Shown here piece after piece: positions 1-10,424 of a stretch of DNA of 64,000 nucleotides. Every line of letters starts with the position of its first letter. Positions within the stretch are counted from its first letter, which is position 1. Source of the stretch: Ptychodera flava (Eukaryota > Hemichordata > Enteropneusta > Ptychoderidae); contig NW_027248277.1 in NCBI RefSeq assembly GCF_041260155.1, positions 21,087,877 to 21,151,876 on the forward strand, in the 5' to 3' direction. The notes below the pieces were generated by a model. The model was not told where the DNA came from, ran no database searches, and saw nothing but the letters and a program-made list of their open reading frames with translations. The position numbers and the translations under genes are program-made.

Positions 1-325
1 AGATTGAGAGCTGGGAGAATGAGAGTAGGAACAATGTAAGAATGCAACTGTTGACTTCTGTAGAAATATTTACTGTTATCTTCAAAATAATCTGGTACAT
101 TTTTGTCTCCAAACGACATCTTGATGGTGGAGGATCCATTGTACTTTGTAAAATCTGTTGGTCTAACCCAGACAAATGAATTTTGATCAGTTGTGGTGAC
201 CTAATCAGTGTTGTAGGATTTGGTAAGGCCTCACCTAATACCCATTGTATCAGGTTTAGTCTTACAGGGAAAGGAAACTTGCACAAAAATCTCTCTTCTT
301 GAATTTTTATACATGTTCCTTGCAG

Positions 326-527
326 CTCTTGGACAATTGACGGCGTTCTGAAAGAACCAAGCAGATCGCACGCGCAGCCAATGTACCAACAAGATGAGCA
401 GTTGAAGGCTGAATTACATAAAGTTATGCTAGAGAAGAGAAGAGCTGAAGAAATGTTAGAGCAACTTCAAGAGCACAAATTGTACCATCAACAACAGGTA
501 CATGTGGAAGCAGAAAGACTGGCTGAG
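326..527 (+). CDS. Internal exon of a coiled-coil protein gene
   Basis: This exon is bounded by an acceptor (tccttgcag just before 326) and a GTAAGT donor after 527. The reading frame is open throughout and ends in phase 0. It encodes a short lead-in (SWTIDGVLKEPSRSHAQP) and then a charged Glu/Lys/Leu/Gln-rich stretch that should form an alpha-helical coiled coil (from MYQQDEQLKAELHKV to ERLAE). The next exon at 1564 also starts in phase 0, so the two join in frame. The gene begins left of the window, so the ATG at 381 is an internal methionine. I do not recognise the family. Cytoskeletal or centrosomal scaffold proteins have this kind of sequence, but that is only analogy. Confidence 0.72.
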
Positions 528-546
528 GTAAGTATTTGCCATATTG

Positions 547-962
547 CCGTAAAAACCCTATTAATTCGACCACTCTATTAATTCGACCACCCTATTTTTT
601 TCTCAAAACGTAATTTTATTTTACCCTTATCAGTTCGACCACCGATGGAAATTGGGACTTTCTCAATCTCTAATAATTCAACCAACCAATCATGACAAGC
701 TGTTTTGCATATTTTATTTTCGATAAAATACACAGAACAATAAGATGTACAGCACAGAATGTCTAAGTCAGGCCTTCAGGAAAGTCACCTTTATATATTT
801 CAATCATCCAAGATGGTAAGCATATTACTTTTAAACTGTCAATAAAGTTGAAATCCTTAATAATTCAACCACGAAATTATTTTGGCTTTGTTAATTTTCA
901 AATAATTCAATTATTTAAAATCGTAATTAAATTTTTCTGGTTGAATTGATAGGGTTTTACGG
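547..962. mobile_element. MITE-like element inside the coiled-coil gene intron
   Basis: The two ends are imperfect inverted repeats of about 25 bp. The left end reads CCGTAAAAACCCTATTAATT. The reverse complement of the right end reads CCGTAAAACCCTATCAATTC. The motif TTAATTCGACCA recurs just inside the left end. No coding potential is seen over the ~416 bp. This fits a non-autonomous DNA transposon. The target duplication is not clear (TA is possible), so the superfamily is left open. Confidence 0.65.
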
Positions 963-1563
963 TACTATCTCAGTCATAGATGTTTTCTTTTGTTTCCCAT
1001 ACATGGTGTATGGTGAAGTACAATTTACATTTTTGATGTTGTTTGATCAATATTCATATTATCATTTAGGTATTGTGTGGTACTTGCAGAGTTTGAATCG
1101 AGTGGTGGGCCTAAGGAATATTGTAAAAGTTTGAGAGTCTGAATATCTGTCCCCTAGGTGCATTCTACCTCAAGGGCAACCCAGGTAACATGACCGAGGA
1201 ACATTGGTAGATTTTACTTGGGTACAGATCCCACGGTTAAAACTACTGCTTGGTGTTCCATTACGGGAAAGCTCCATTAACTTAGGAATACCCTGATCAA
1301 TTTCACAGACCTGCCTTTCCTACAATGGCACTACAATGGCACCAGCTGGATTAGATAAACATAACAATGGAACATTCACACCTTGGAGGATTAAAAGTCT
1401 TCTGTTTGTCACCCGACATGGTCAGGCAAGGACTCTGGTCTCAGGTACCATGCAAGTTAATGCAGTCTTCCCCTAATGCCATCGACAGATGGATCCTGCC
1501 AGCTGCAATTTTTATTTCAAATGATCAAAAAAAATAATCAAATTTTGAATTTTTATCATGCAG

Positions 1564-1797
1564 GAGAGAGAGAAGAAGCTCCGTGGGGAGATTGATATTT
1601 TGAAAAATGAACTCCGATCTCAGAACAGCAAACTGCAGGACAATTACCACATTGTCATGCAGCTGCAAGAACAGTTGGTCAAGTTACAGTCAGAGCAAAT
1701 GAGACAGAATGCCCGAGAGAAAAGAGCAAACAGCGCCGTGCCAAACAGAAAAGTAAATCTCCAGGGTCCACAAAGTAAAGTTTGTATCGTCATGTAG
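1564..1797 (+). CDS. Terminal exon of the coiled-coil protein, with CaaX-like C-terminus
   Basis: The acceptor (ttatcatgcag) ends at 1563. The exon continues the phase-0 frame of the 326-527 exon to a TAG at 1795-1797. It encodes 77 residues. The first ~50 are coiled-coil-like (EREKKLRGEIDILKNELRSQ and onward, rich in Gln and Leu). A basic, Ser/Asn-containing tail follows (REKRANSAVPNRKVN), and the protein ends in Lys-Val-Cys-Ile-Val-Met. The last four residues fit a CaaX box with Met at X, the form preferred by farnesyltransferase. With the basic residues upstream this suggests a membrane-tethered coiled-coil protein. The exon structure is seen directly; prenylation is inferred. Confidence 0.72.
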   Translation, partial: EREKKLRGEIDILKNELRSQNSKLQDNYHIVMQLQEQLVKLQSEQMRQNAREKRANSAVPNRKVNLQGPQSKVCIVM

Positions 1798-2015
1798 ATT
1801 TTACAGCAATGTCTTCACTATTCCCGTACTCTGTAGCGATGACAACTAAGTTAGCAAGAAAAGTTAGCATCTTGCCAAAGCCAGCAGGTTACACAACGAA
1901 AGCTGAAGGTTGTGGAACCAAGAAGAAGGGTTGATAGTGACATATAACAGCAAAATATCAACATTTTGGCTTCTTCATTTCTTCCAAAACAGGCTGACAG
2001 TTAGCTAGAAGAAGT

Positions 2016-2115
2016 TCGGCATTTTGCCAAAATGTTTTGGCAGATTGCCAAGAATGAATTGGCATATTGCCAAAATAGGTTGCCATGTTGCCTAATGATG
2101 GTATTCATCTGCCAA
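2016..2115. repeat. 21-22 bp tandem repeat with NFI-type palindromes
   Basis: Five degenerate units start at 2016, 2037, 2059, 2080 and 2101, a 21-22 bp period. Units 2 and 3 contain perfect TTGGC-N5-GCCAA palindromes (2037-2051 and 2059-2073), the Nuclear Factor I consensus. Unit 1 has one mismatch (TCGGC-N5-GCCAA). Units 4 and 5 keep degraded or half sites. A further near-match, TTAGC-N5-GCCAA, lies at 1864-1878. In RNA each palindrome could fold into a 5-bp stem with a 5-nt loop. Confidence 0.7.
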
Positions 2116-2870
2116 ATGTGATTCTGAAGAGTAATTTAAAAGTAAATAATGAACAAAAACTTTGTAAAAGGCCAGGAAGCATGAGGCAGTTCATCAAAAA
2201 GAGGTTGCAGATTTTCAAGAAAAGTTTTATCTTCTTTTGATTCTAGTCAAGCGTGTCTCTTGAGAAGAGGAAAAAGCTGATACTATACTGCTGCAAGTCT
2301 GTACTTCATACGAAATGTAGAATTGTGTGTATGCTAAATTGTGTTAATACACTTTGAGCCAAACTTCAACATTCTACACATGTTCTGTAAGACTTCCAAC
2401 ATTTGCATAGAGCTATTGTGTTACAGTTGGATATCTGAACTCTTAAACTTTGGGGCTGTCATGAATTAGCTCTTGAAGTAGGTCTGTTCTTTTAAATGTT
2501 ATTTCTTACATCACAACACATTCTTGTCCCTTGTTTATGAACATGTCAGTGGCAACTGCACTTTTGAATTCTTTCTAAATTAATGCAGAACTTTTTTCCT
2601 GTATTACACAGAGATGGCAATGTTTAAGTATATTTTTATTTGACAGGTGTGCAATATATTTCTTTTTTTTCCTCAGTAATTTTTACCCTGGTGTATTCTT
2701 TTTAATTTTTTTTCTATCAAAATTACAATTTTGTGATACAGAGAGAGAATCAAATATGTTGGATTCTTTTAGATGCCAAATAATATGGCCCTAAAGTGAT
2801 ATTGAAATGTAAAAAATTTGATTTCATACATTTTCAAATGTAAAAGACCTTGATATGCTAACCAGGAACA

Positions 2871-3028
2871 CCATATATGGTATTCATTTTGCAATCAGTA
2901 AGGAAAAGGGTGACTGAGGATGCCATATTTGGTCAATGGTGATGTTAGTGTTGACTACATGGCAATACCATATATGGAAGTAATTAAGTGATGGACTAGC
3001 CAAGGCTACAAGAGAATGTCATATATGG
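2871..3028. promoter_or_regulatory. Cluster of CArG (SRF-type) boxes
   Basis: Three perfect CC(A/T)6GG boxes lie at 2871-2880 (CCATATATGG), 2923-2932 (CCATATTTGG) and 2968-2977 (CCATATATGG). A one-mismatch copy (TCATATATGG) is at 3019-3028. The spacing is 45-52 bp, so this may be a decayed ~50 bp tandem repeat as well as a binding-site cluster. Function is not shown by sequence alone. Confidence 0.5.
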
Positions 3029-3585
3029 TAATGATTTTATAACTTGTGAAAGGACCATTCCATTTGGTAGAAAATTTCAAATGAGGTGGTGGGCAGTACA
3101 AACACAAAATCACTTGTGTGAAAAATTGATGAGATATTGGTTATTACTTAAACTGATTATCAGGAATTGCATATTACTTAAAAATAAATGTATTTTTATT
3201 GAAAATATGGTATTTTGTAAACAATGTTACCAGTACTCCTGGAGCCTTGCAAAGTGTTAGCAAAATCTTCATTTGTAAGAAATATTTTTCTTTGCAAAGA
3301 ATAATGTGTACTTTAAATGTGGATATTATATTGTAAATATTTGCTTAAGATGAATTGTCTGTATGCTGTCCACTTAATACTCTGGAAAGAATTTTAGAAC
3401 ATATATAAAATATTTTTCTAAATTCTACATTTGTTTGTGTCTTTTTTATTTGCACCACTGTTTATGTGACAAGCAGTCATTAATCAGTCTTTTCTGGTTT
3501 GCTCAACGAAGAGTATCAAGATCATAAAGCAAAAACTTTGAAACATGAAACATACTTGTATAAACTATAAAATATAGTAGAGTCA

Positions 3586-3834
3586 GAACTGCCTGGAAGG
3601 TTCTCATAGAATCATCTGTTTGGTTATAACACAATTGCCTAGTGGGTTCACAGAATCACCTTGTGGGTTATAACACAATCGCCTTGTGGCTTTTGATAGA
3701 ACGGCCTGGTGGGTTCTGACAGAATGACCTCGTATGTTCTGACAGAATTGTCTGGTAGTTTCTGACACAATCACCTAGTTGGTTCTGACAGAATCACCTG
3801 GTGGGTTCTGACAGTTGCCTGGTAGGTTGTCACA
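3586..3834. repeat. 23-bp minisatellite, about 11 copies
   Basis: About eleven imperfect head-to-tail copies. Each unit is GAATCACCTGGTGG followed by GTTCTGACA. Units 6 to 10 are the most regular. Units 1-5 carry variants such as GGTTATAACA. Confidence 0.85.
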
Positions 3835-4239
3835 GAAACACCGCAGATTTAAGAGTTCATGGAAATAAACACTGCAGAGAACAATACTGTGACGCTTAAA
3901 ATTGGTGAAAGCACAGTACCAATGAGAAAATCTATACATACCGGTACATCAGGGAGGCTAATAGAGCCACAAGGCAATAGTCAAAGTCCAAGATGACATT
4001 GAGAAATCTATTCAAGTAACAAGATTGTAACAAGTGATTGAACGACTTCACGTAATTAAGCATGTGTGTGAAGGCAAAAATTCATTTCTGACACGACTGA
4101 TGAAATTTTTCTGAGCTGTTGAAAATTTGTGCAATATCTGAAAAGCACCAAGTGTATAGTGAATCAAAAAAAAAATTAAAGGTGACTTTATGCAGTCGGG
4201 TAGGTATAACTTCCATACCATCAAGGAGCTGTGCGAAGA

Positions 4240-5870
4240 GCTGGTATAAATGCACCCCAGCAAAAAATCCACCTGAATGCACAAACTTCCCAAATTACCA
4301 GAATTTTTGGGTTTTTGCTCGAAATTCAAATAATTTAGAATTGAATTGCTTAGCATATTTAGCTTATATTCGGGCATAAAATTGACCTTTTATTAACACA
4401 CAGACACTAGTAGGTCAATATTTTGGATGAAAAGCCTCAACAGGCAGGTAAACTTTAATCCAATAAAAAACTAAAAGTCTCAAATTCTTTCTAGAAGACA
4501 ATTAGCTACCAAACAATCGGGCATCATCCCGGTGAACTTCTGACGTCAATGACTATGTATGTGTAATGACAGGTGAGGAGTTAACGTATGAAAAGTTGTC
4601 ACTCTAAGCGAAGCAGAGTCGAGTACTAGGCCGCGATCTTTAGCACGCCAACAAAAAAAATTCAGCCGGGGCGCACAAACTTCCCAAATTGGCCGAATTT
4701 AGTTTTTTTTTCTCTCGAAATTCAAATAAATAGATTTACTTTGCAGATTTAGTTTATATCAAAGCATATACTTGAGCTTTTTTCAACATACAGCCACCTT
4801 GTAGGTCAATATTTGAATGTGAAGCCTACACAGGTATGTAAAGATTACTGTAAATATCCAATCAAAAAACTAAATATGCCACATTCTTTCTAGACGATGT
4901 TCAGCTACCGAACAATCGGGCATCTTCCTGAAATTAATCAGGGCAAAAAAACAGCAACGTGACTTCGGTGAACTTGTAAGGTACTACGTATGTGTAAAGA
5001 GAGGTGAAAAAAGTTAGCATGTGAAAATGTTGTCACTCTCAAGAAAGCACAGTTGAGTACTCGGCCACGTGCGGGCGATCGTTTGCTTGCCAAAAAAGAA
5101 TTCCGCCGGAGCGCACAAACTTCTTACATTTGCCTAACTTTTGGGGTTTTTTTCGAAATTCAAATGAATAGATATCCTTTGCAGATTTTGCTTATATCTA
5201 AACATATGATTGAGGTTTTATTAACATACAGCCATCTAGCAGGTCAACATTTTGGGATGAAAAGTTAGAACAGGCACGTAAACTTTAATCCAATAAAAAA
5301 ACTTAGAGTGTCAAATTCTTTTCTACAAGGTAAATTAGCTATCAAACAATCGAGCATCTTCCCGCTGAAAAAAAAAGTATATATGTGTAAAGAGAAGTGG
5401 AGAGTTGGCGTGTGAAAATGTTAACGTTGTCACTGTCAAGGAGCAGAGTCGAGTGTTATTTTGCACGCCAACAAAGTAAATTCCGACGGAGCAAAGCTTT
5501 TACCAAATTGGTCAAATTTTCGGGGTTTTCCTCTCGTATAGATGTCCTTTCAGAATTAGCTTATATTCAAGCATACAATTGACCCTTTATTAACATACAG
5601 GCATTTAGCAGGTAAATATTTGTGGATAAAAAGCCTAAACAGGCTGGTAAACTATTATCCAATAAAAAAACTAAAATGAAACATTCTTTCTAGAAAGACG
5701 CTCAGCTACCAAAACAATCGGACATCTTCCCAGTTAACTTCTAACGTTAATGACTACGTATGTGTAAAGAGAGGTGAGTTAGCATGTGAAAATGTTGTCA
5801 TTCTCAAGGAAGCAGAGTCGAGTTCCCGGACGCGTGCCGGCGATCCACGGAGGGACCGTGTCCCTAAAGT
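4240..5870. repeat. Tandem array of a ~380-440 bp repeat (four copies)
   Basis: The anchor CGCACAAACTTCC or its variants recurs near 4276, 4670, 5111 and 5490. Each copy then runs through GAAATTCAAATAAATAGA, a TTTAGCTTATAT stretch, CAGCCACCTAGCAGGTCAAT, a CAATAAAAAACTAA stretch, CTACCAAACAATCGGGCATC and a GAGTCGAGTACTCGGCC end. No long ORF or terminal inverted repeats were found. It is an unclassified repeat and more copies lie at 14.9-16.5 kb. Confidence 0.8.
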
Positions 5871-5932
5871 TCTCCTAACACGGTGTCTGATGTTCTCCCC
5901 CTAACACACTGAGATTCATAGTTTATATTGAG

Positions 5933-6031
5933 TTTCAGAAACTGCAAAGTCATGGGTCTATAATTAACTAAAAACAATCGGGTCTCAGGATCTGCAAAGT
6001 CATGCGTCTATAATTAACTAAGAACAATCGG
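5933..6031. repeat. 49-bp tandem duplication
   Basis: Two copies of a segment with TGCAAAGTCATG, GTCTATAATTAACTAA and AACAATCGG are offset by 49 bp. The AACAATCGG motif also occurs in the neighbouring ~400 bp repeat, so this is probably a derivative of it. Confidence 0.75.
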
Positions 6032-6179
6032 CAAAGTCAAATCGCTCTTGGTTAAGTACAATGTCAAACAGGGGTAAAGGTCGTCCAGGCATTGATGATA
6101 ACTTCAGGAGTTGAAACAATAAAAGGTCACGAAAACGAACACGGGAGATAACGTGCAGGGTTACTGTCGGTCATTACAG

Positions 6180-7312
6180 TCAAATTCAAAGGTTAAATTC
6201 TAAGCATATGTATGGCTACGTCATACCACAATAGTAAGAGATCATTGGAATGAACCATCTCGCCAACATTAAGGGTATGCAGTTAAATTACCATCACTGA
6301 TTCTGTTGAATAAAACGCCGAATTATTGTGTTATAAACTTTGGATGTAAAGCTAAAATGAGAGCAGAATTGCATACGGCTGAATGATTAGCCTTACTAAC
6401 ACAATGAGTTTCTTTCTTTGCAACCAGTCAACATTGTATGACATGCGCCCTTTATTGATAGCACACTCGACTTAGAATTTTGACAAATCAAGGTTTTAAA
6501 ATGAATGTCAATTTGTGTGAAAACTTGGTGCACTTACGAGAAATCAATGATGAAAATGAATATAGGTATCTTGCTGCTTGATAGAGTGTCTACGAGATAT
6601 ACTATGAAGCATTTTCTAGTATAGATGAGTACTTGTCCTCTCTAATCCTCATTTGAATGCATTGACATGCAACTTCGTCATAGAAAAATGGGTTTCAGAG
6701 ATATGGCACTATTAGATGGATACAACATTTCAACATCACTTTGACCATTTCATGTCACACAGATTTTGATAATTTTGGTATATTCGCAGAATTGTCTGCA
6801 TCTCGAATGGCATAAGTGTAAAATTGTTAGAGTTTAAAGAGGCATTGGTGCAATAGGTATGATATGATCAGTTGTTGCATCCAGTGTCACTTTTTTAATT
6901 TTCTTGTACATATCTGATTCTTTGACGGGAAATTCGCCACTGCCAGTGAATCAACAAATAAGGGACTAGGGCTCAGAGAGTTTGGAGAGAGAATTTATTT
7001 GATTTATGGAAGAGATATGAGGGGATGCTCGGTTATGATTTTACATCTCATTTATAATAGACCCAAGGAATACATTTGACAACGGCAGTGGTTCCTCTAA
7101 CGTCTGAGACACATTTACACCTTTGCCTGTGAATAATTCATTTCAATCAAACTGTTCTTTATAGCATTGTAGGACCTATGTACTACAAAATGGGGATGAC
7201 AGTGTGGCTTACGCTATCTGTCCATCATTCATTCATTCATTCATAATTAGGAAAGTACTGACATTATGATAATCTGATACATATTTCTCTGTAAGTTTTC
7301 ATAGTTAAACAC
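6180..7312. other. 5' flanking block of array unit 1
   Basis: Paralogous to 16560-17810. Shared landmarks are GTTATAAACTTTGGATGTAA, CGGCTGAATGATTAGCC, GACAGCACACTCGACT-type text and the GACGGGAAATTCGCCACT run. No gene seen. An ATTC microsatellite lies at 7229-7243. Confidence 0.6.
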
Positions 7313-7324
7313 CCTGTCCTGTAA

Positions 7325-7441
7325 ATGGAAGATTCCGTGACCTGGCTGACGACCACTAGAAATACTCCGTTCCAAGCCTGCTTGGACCAGCTCCATTTTC
7401 AAGGGTGTAGTCAAGTGTACTGTTGTTTGTGCTGTCTATAG
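7325..7441 (+). other. Conserved leader-like block with a 38-codon ORF, unit 1
   Basis: This GC-richer block is conserved upstream of TRIM copies 1, 2, 3 and 6 (7313-7475, 17812-17975, 28113-28275, 62533-62695). In units 1, 3 and 6 it contains an ATG-started ORF of exactly 38 codons (starts MEDSVTWLTT, ends VYCCLCCL in unit 1). In unit 2 the frame is shifted, and in unit 4 most of the block is deleted. A pyrimidine-rich CTGTCTCAG stands just before the TRIM start codon as a possible acceptor, so this block may be a 5' UTR exon with an upstream ORF. It could instead be conserved only because duplication is recent. Confidence 0.35.
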
Positions 7442-8044
7442 AGTATATTCCAGTTGGATAGTGTATCCGTTGGTAGTATGAATGAAATGATATGAAAAAA
7501 AAGAAACTCTGATTCTAAAATCTACTGAATAGAAAATTTCACATTACGTGATCCATTACAACTGACAGAGACTCTAGTGATGAAATAATAAAAATATATT
7601 TTATGAAAAGTTTGACAAAAAATACACATGTAAACATATTTCTATCAGTGCGATAATTATTTTAATAATTTATGAGAAGAAAAAAATAAAGTAATAAAAT
7701 TACGACTGTGACTGTGCTTTAATTTGTTTTGTAGTTTTATCAGGAAAGACAAAATCCATTGGGTATTTGATTGTATTAAACAAGAATCACAATTTGATGT
7801 AGCATCAATTATCACTGCTACAATTCAGCATAAATTATATACATGACATCTTACATATGTGTGACATAGTGACATATAGTCATTATGTCAAAACAATGTC
7901 AGAATTTCGAAATATGGACCGTGTTGTTCTGTGTAGGCCTACAGAAGAAATTTGCTTCAGTTCAATGAGTGACCTGATTGTGTATAGATCATCGAGAATT
8001 GTGTTAACACCAGTTACTACTGTTACTATGCTATGTGGATCCCC

Positions 8045-8240
8045 TGATCAAGAAGTAGGTCACCTAGAACTCCCTAGCTAACTGTACAAAATCAAAACAG
8101 AATTTGCTTCACCGCAGTACTAAAGTCAGTTAGTGAGTCATGTGACACTATGAACAGCATTGCAATATCTTGTTGAGGGGTCTTATCTGCTATCAGCTCT
8201 ATACCTGTCTCAGTGTGATTTACTTACACACGTATGCACA
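8045..8240 (+). promoter_or_regulatory. Conserved proximal 5' region of TRIM copy 1
   Basis: The ~200 bp before the start codon are shared by all six copies: TGATCAAGAAGTAGGTCACC, AACTCCCTAGCTGA, GAATTTGCTTCAC and a GTGAGTCATGTGAC segment. The last holds an AP-1-like TGAGTCA (8134-8140) overlapping an E-box CATGTG (8139-8144). CTGTCTCAG near 8206-8214 may be a splice acceptor. No TATA box is evident. Confidence 0.45.
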
Positions 8241-10424
8241 ATGGCTGCAGCACCTGAACGCAAAGTTTTGGATGAAATCGGTGAAGATTTTCTGTGTTGT
8301 ACCATCTGTCTGGAGCAGTTCAAGTCTCCTAAAATTCTACCATGTCTGCATACATTCTGTGAGCAGTGTTTAGTCACACTGGTTGAGAAGACTGGGTATC
8401 TAAACTGTCCAGAATGTCGACAGCAATATCAGCTTCCTGTTGGAGGAGTGCCAGCGATAAAAGGCAACTTCTTTATGAGCAATCTGATTGAGATTTTCAA
8501 GCAACGACTTGAGTTCATGCAGGGAGGTGAGATCAAATGTGAAGGCTGCCAAAAGCATACAGCCACTCACAGGTGTGTGGAATGTAAACACTATCTCTGT
8601 GAAAACTGTGTTATGGCACATAAAAATCTGCCACTAACACGTACACATCAACTTATGACCATTGGAGAATATGAAACAGCAAAGTCAACTAGTCCTGTGA
8701 CACTTCAAGCAGTGGAATATTGCAGCATTCATCCTAAGAATGAAATTGAATTCTATTGTGAAACGTGTCAGGTACCTGTCTGTACAAACTGCACCATAGT
8801 CAAACACCGCATACCAAAACATGTACACAGAGACTTGAAAGATGCAGCAGATGAGTATCTTACAGAATTGAAAGCCATGGTTGACAAACTGAAAGTGAAA
8901 GAACAGGAAGCTGAAAAGAACAAAACCCTGGCCAAGCAGATACACAGTGATCTTAGAAAGCAGTGCAGCAGAGAAGAGAGGAAGGTGAGAATGAAAGCAG
9001 AAGAAATCACCGAGAAAATAAAGAGAGAAGAGCAGAGACTGATAGATGAACTGAAAAACAATTACAAAATGAAAATGAAAAGAGCAGCTGCTGATATCGA
9101 TGAGACGGAACTAAAACATGGTAACATTAAGAGTGCGGCAATTACATAGAGACACTGATTCATCGTGGGAATGCTGCTCAACTTCTCTTCACAAAGGGTG
9201 ATGTCAACACTCGTATCAAGCAACTGATTACCATGGAAACTACACCAAAACTGAATATGAGGACTTCATATTCTCACCACATGATGAGCTCTGTGAGAAT
9301 GGAATTCTGGGAATATCAAAATCTGATGTGTGTATGCCAAACTGTACCATTGAAAACATTCCAAAACAAGTCCTGAAAGGTGACTCTGCAGACCTACTAA
9401 TCACAACCAGAGATTCCACAGGAAATCAAGTCATCCCAAAACAACAAGTGAGACCTGATGCATCATGGAAGGCATTAATGTAGCTGATAACAGAGATGGT
9501 ACATACAGAGTTACTGTGGTTGGACAATTGGACGGCAAATGTCAAGTTACCATGACAATAGGAGATCGACCAATACCAGGCTGTCCTGCCATCATACCTG
9601 TCATCAAAGGATTGGTGAAGACCATTGGCAGTGAAGGAAGTGCTGAGGGACAGTACAACAAGCCCTGGGGTGTGGCCATAAACAAAGACAGAGACATTGT
9701 CACTGCAGATAGGGAAAATAATAGGTTACAAATAATAACCAGAGAGGGAAAATTCAAGAAAATCATGAAATTTAAACAGTTTAAGAAGCCTTTCTCACCT
9801 CGTGATATAGCTATATCAAGTGATAATACATACTATAGTTTAGATGACAACAATAAGCAAATAGTTGCCAGTGATGAGAATGGACATGTCATCAGATGCT
9901 TTGGACAAAATGAGTTGAAAGATCCATATGGTATTGGGATTAGTCCTGTAAATGGCAATGTCTATGTGACAGATTGTGGTGGGAATTGTGTCAGGGTTTA
10001 TACACAACATGGAAAATACCTTAGGTCATTTGGGTCCTACATGTATGGTGAAGGTCAAGAGCAATTAAATAATCCCTGGGGTGTAGTCATTTCAACTACT
10101 GGAATGGTATTTGTAGCAGACTGGCTTAATCAGCGTATCCATGTATTCAATGCACATGACCAGTATTTGTATTCCTTTGATTGTCAGAGTGGGGATGGTA
10201 AGATGAGATGTCCAATGGGAATAGCAATTGAAAATGATAAATATATCTATGTTACTACTGGTAGTAGCATGCTGAAGTTTGGGAGTTCTAAGTTTGTTTG
10301 TCGTATTGATAGTGATAGTGATGGGCTGAACTATCCCGTTGGTATAGCACTGACAGATGATGTACCTTGCAGGGTGGTTGTAGCTGATACCAACAACCAC
10401 TGCCTCAAAATGTTTGTACAGTGA
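8241..10424 (+). pseudogene. TRIM-NHL copy 1, frame-disrupted
   Basis: The copy starts at the same CACAATGGCTGC context as the intact paralogues. The first ~295 codons (RING, both B-boxes, most of the coiled coil) are open to a TAG at 9147-9149. Alignment to copy 2 shows three separate one-base losses: near 9136 (GTGCGGC for GTGCAGGC), near 9240-9260 (CACCAAAAC region) and near 9468 (ATGGAAG for ATGGGAAG). Their sum restores the original frame, so the filamin end and the whole NHL propeller are open from 9465 to the TGA at 10422-10424. A 15-nt in-frame deletion near 9450 also removes the AKVRK region. RING cysteines and histidine are all kept. Either this is a recent pseudogene, or some one-base losses are sequencing errors. 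The 15-nt deletion argues for some real relaxation. Confidence 0.85.

Larger units (their letters stand above)
1798..3500 (+). other. 3' UTR and downstream flank of the coiled-coil gene
   Basis: No supportable gene was seen here. AATAAA occurs at 3183-3188, and the region is T-rich, as a long 3' UTR would be. It holds the NFI-palindrome repeat and the CArG cluster listed separately. Confidence 0.4.

Noticed and set aside
8400-9061. Antisense open frames within the TRIM coding regions, repeated in every copy
   Set aside because: They mirror the conserved sense frame, lack start or splice signals of their own and vary in length between copies.
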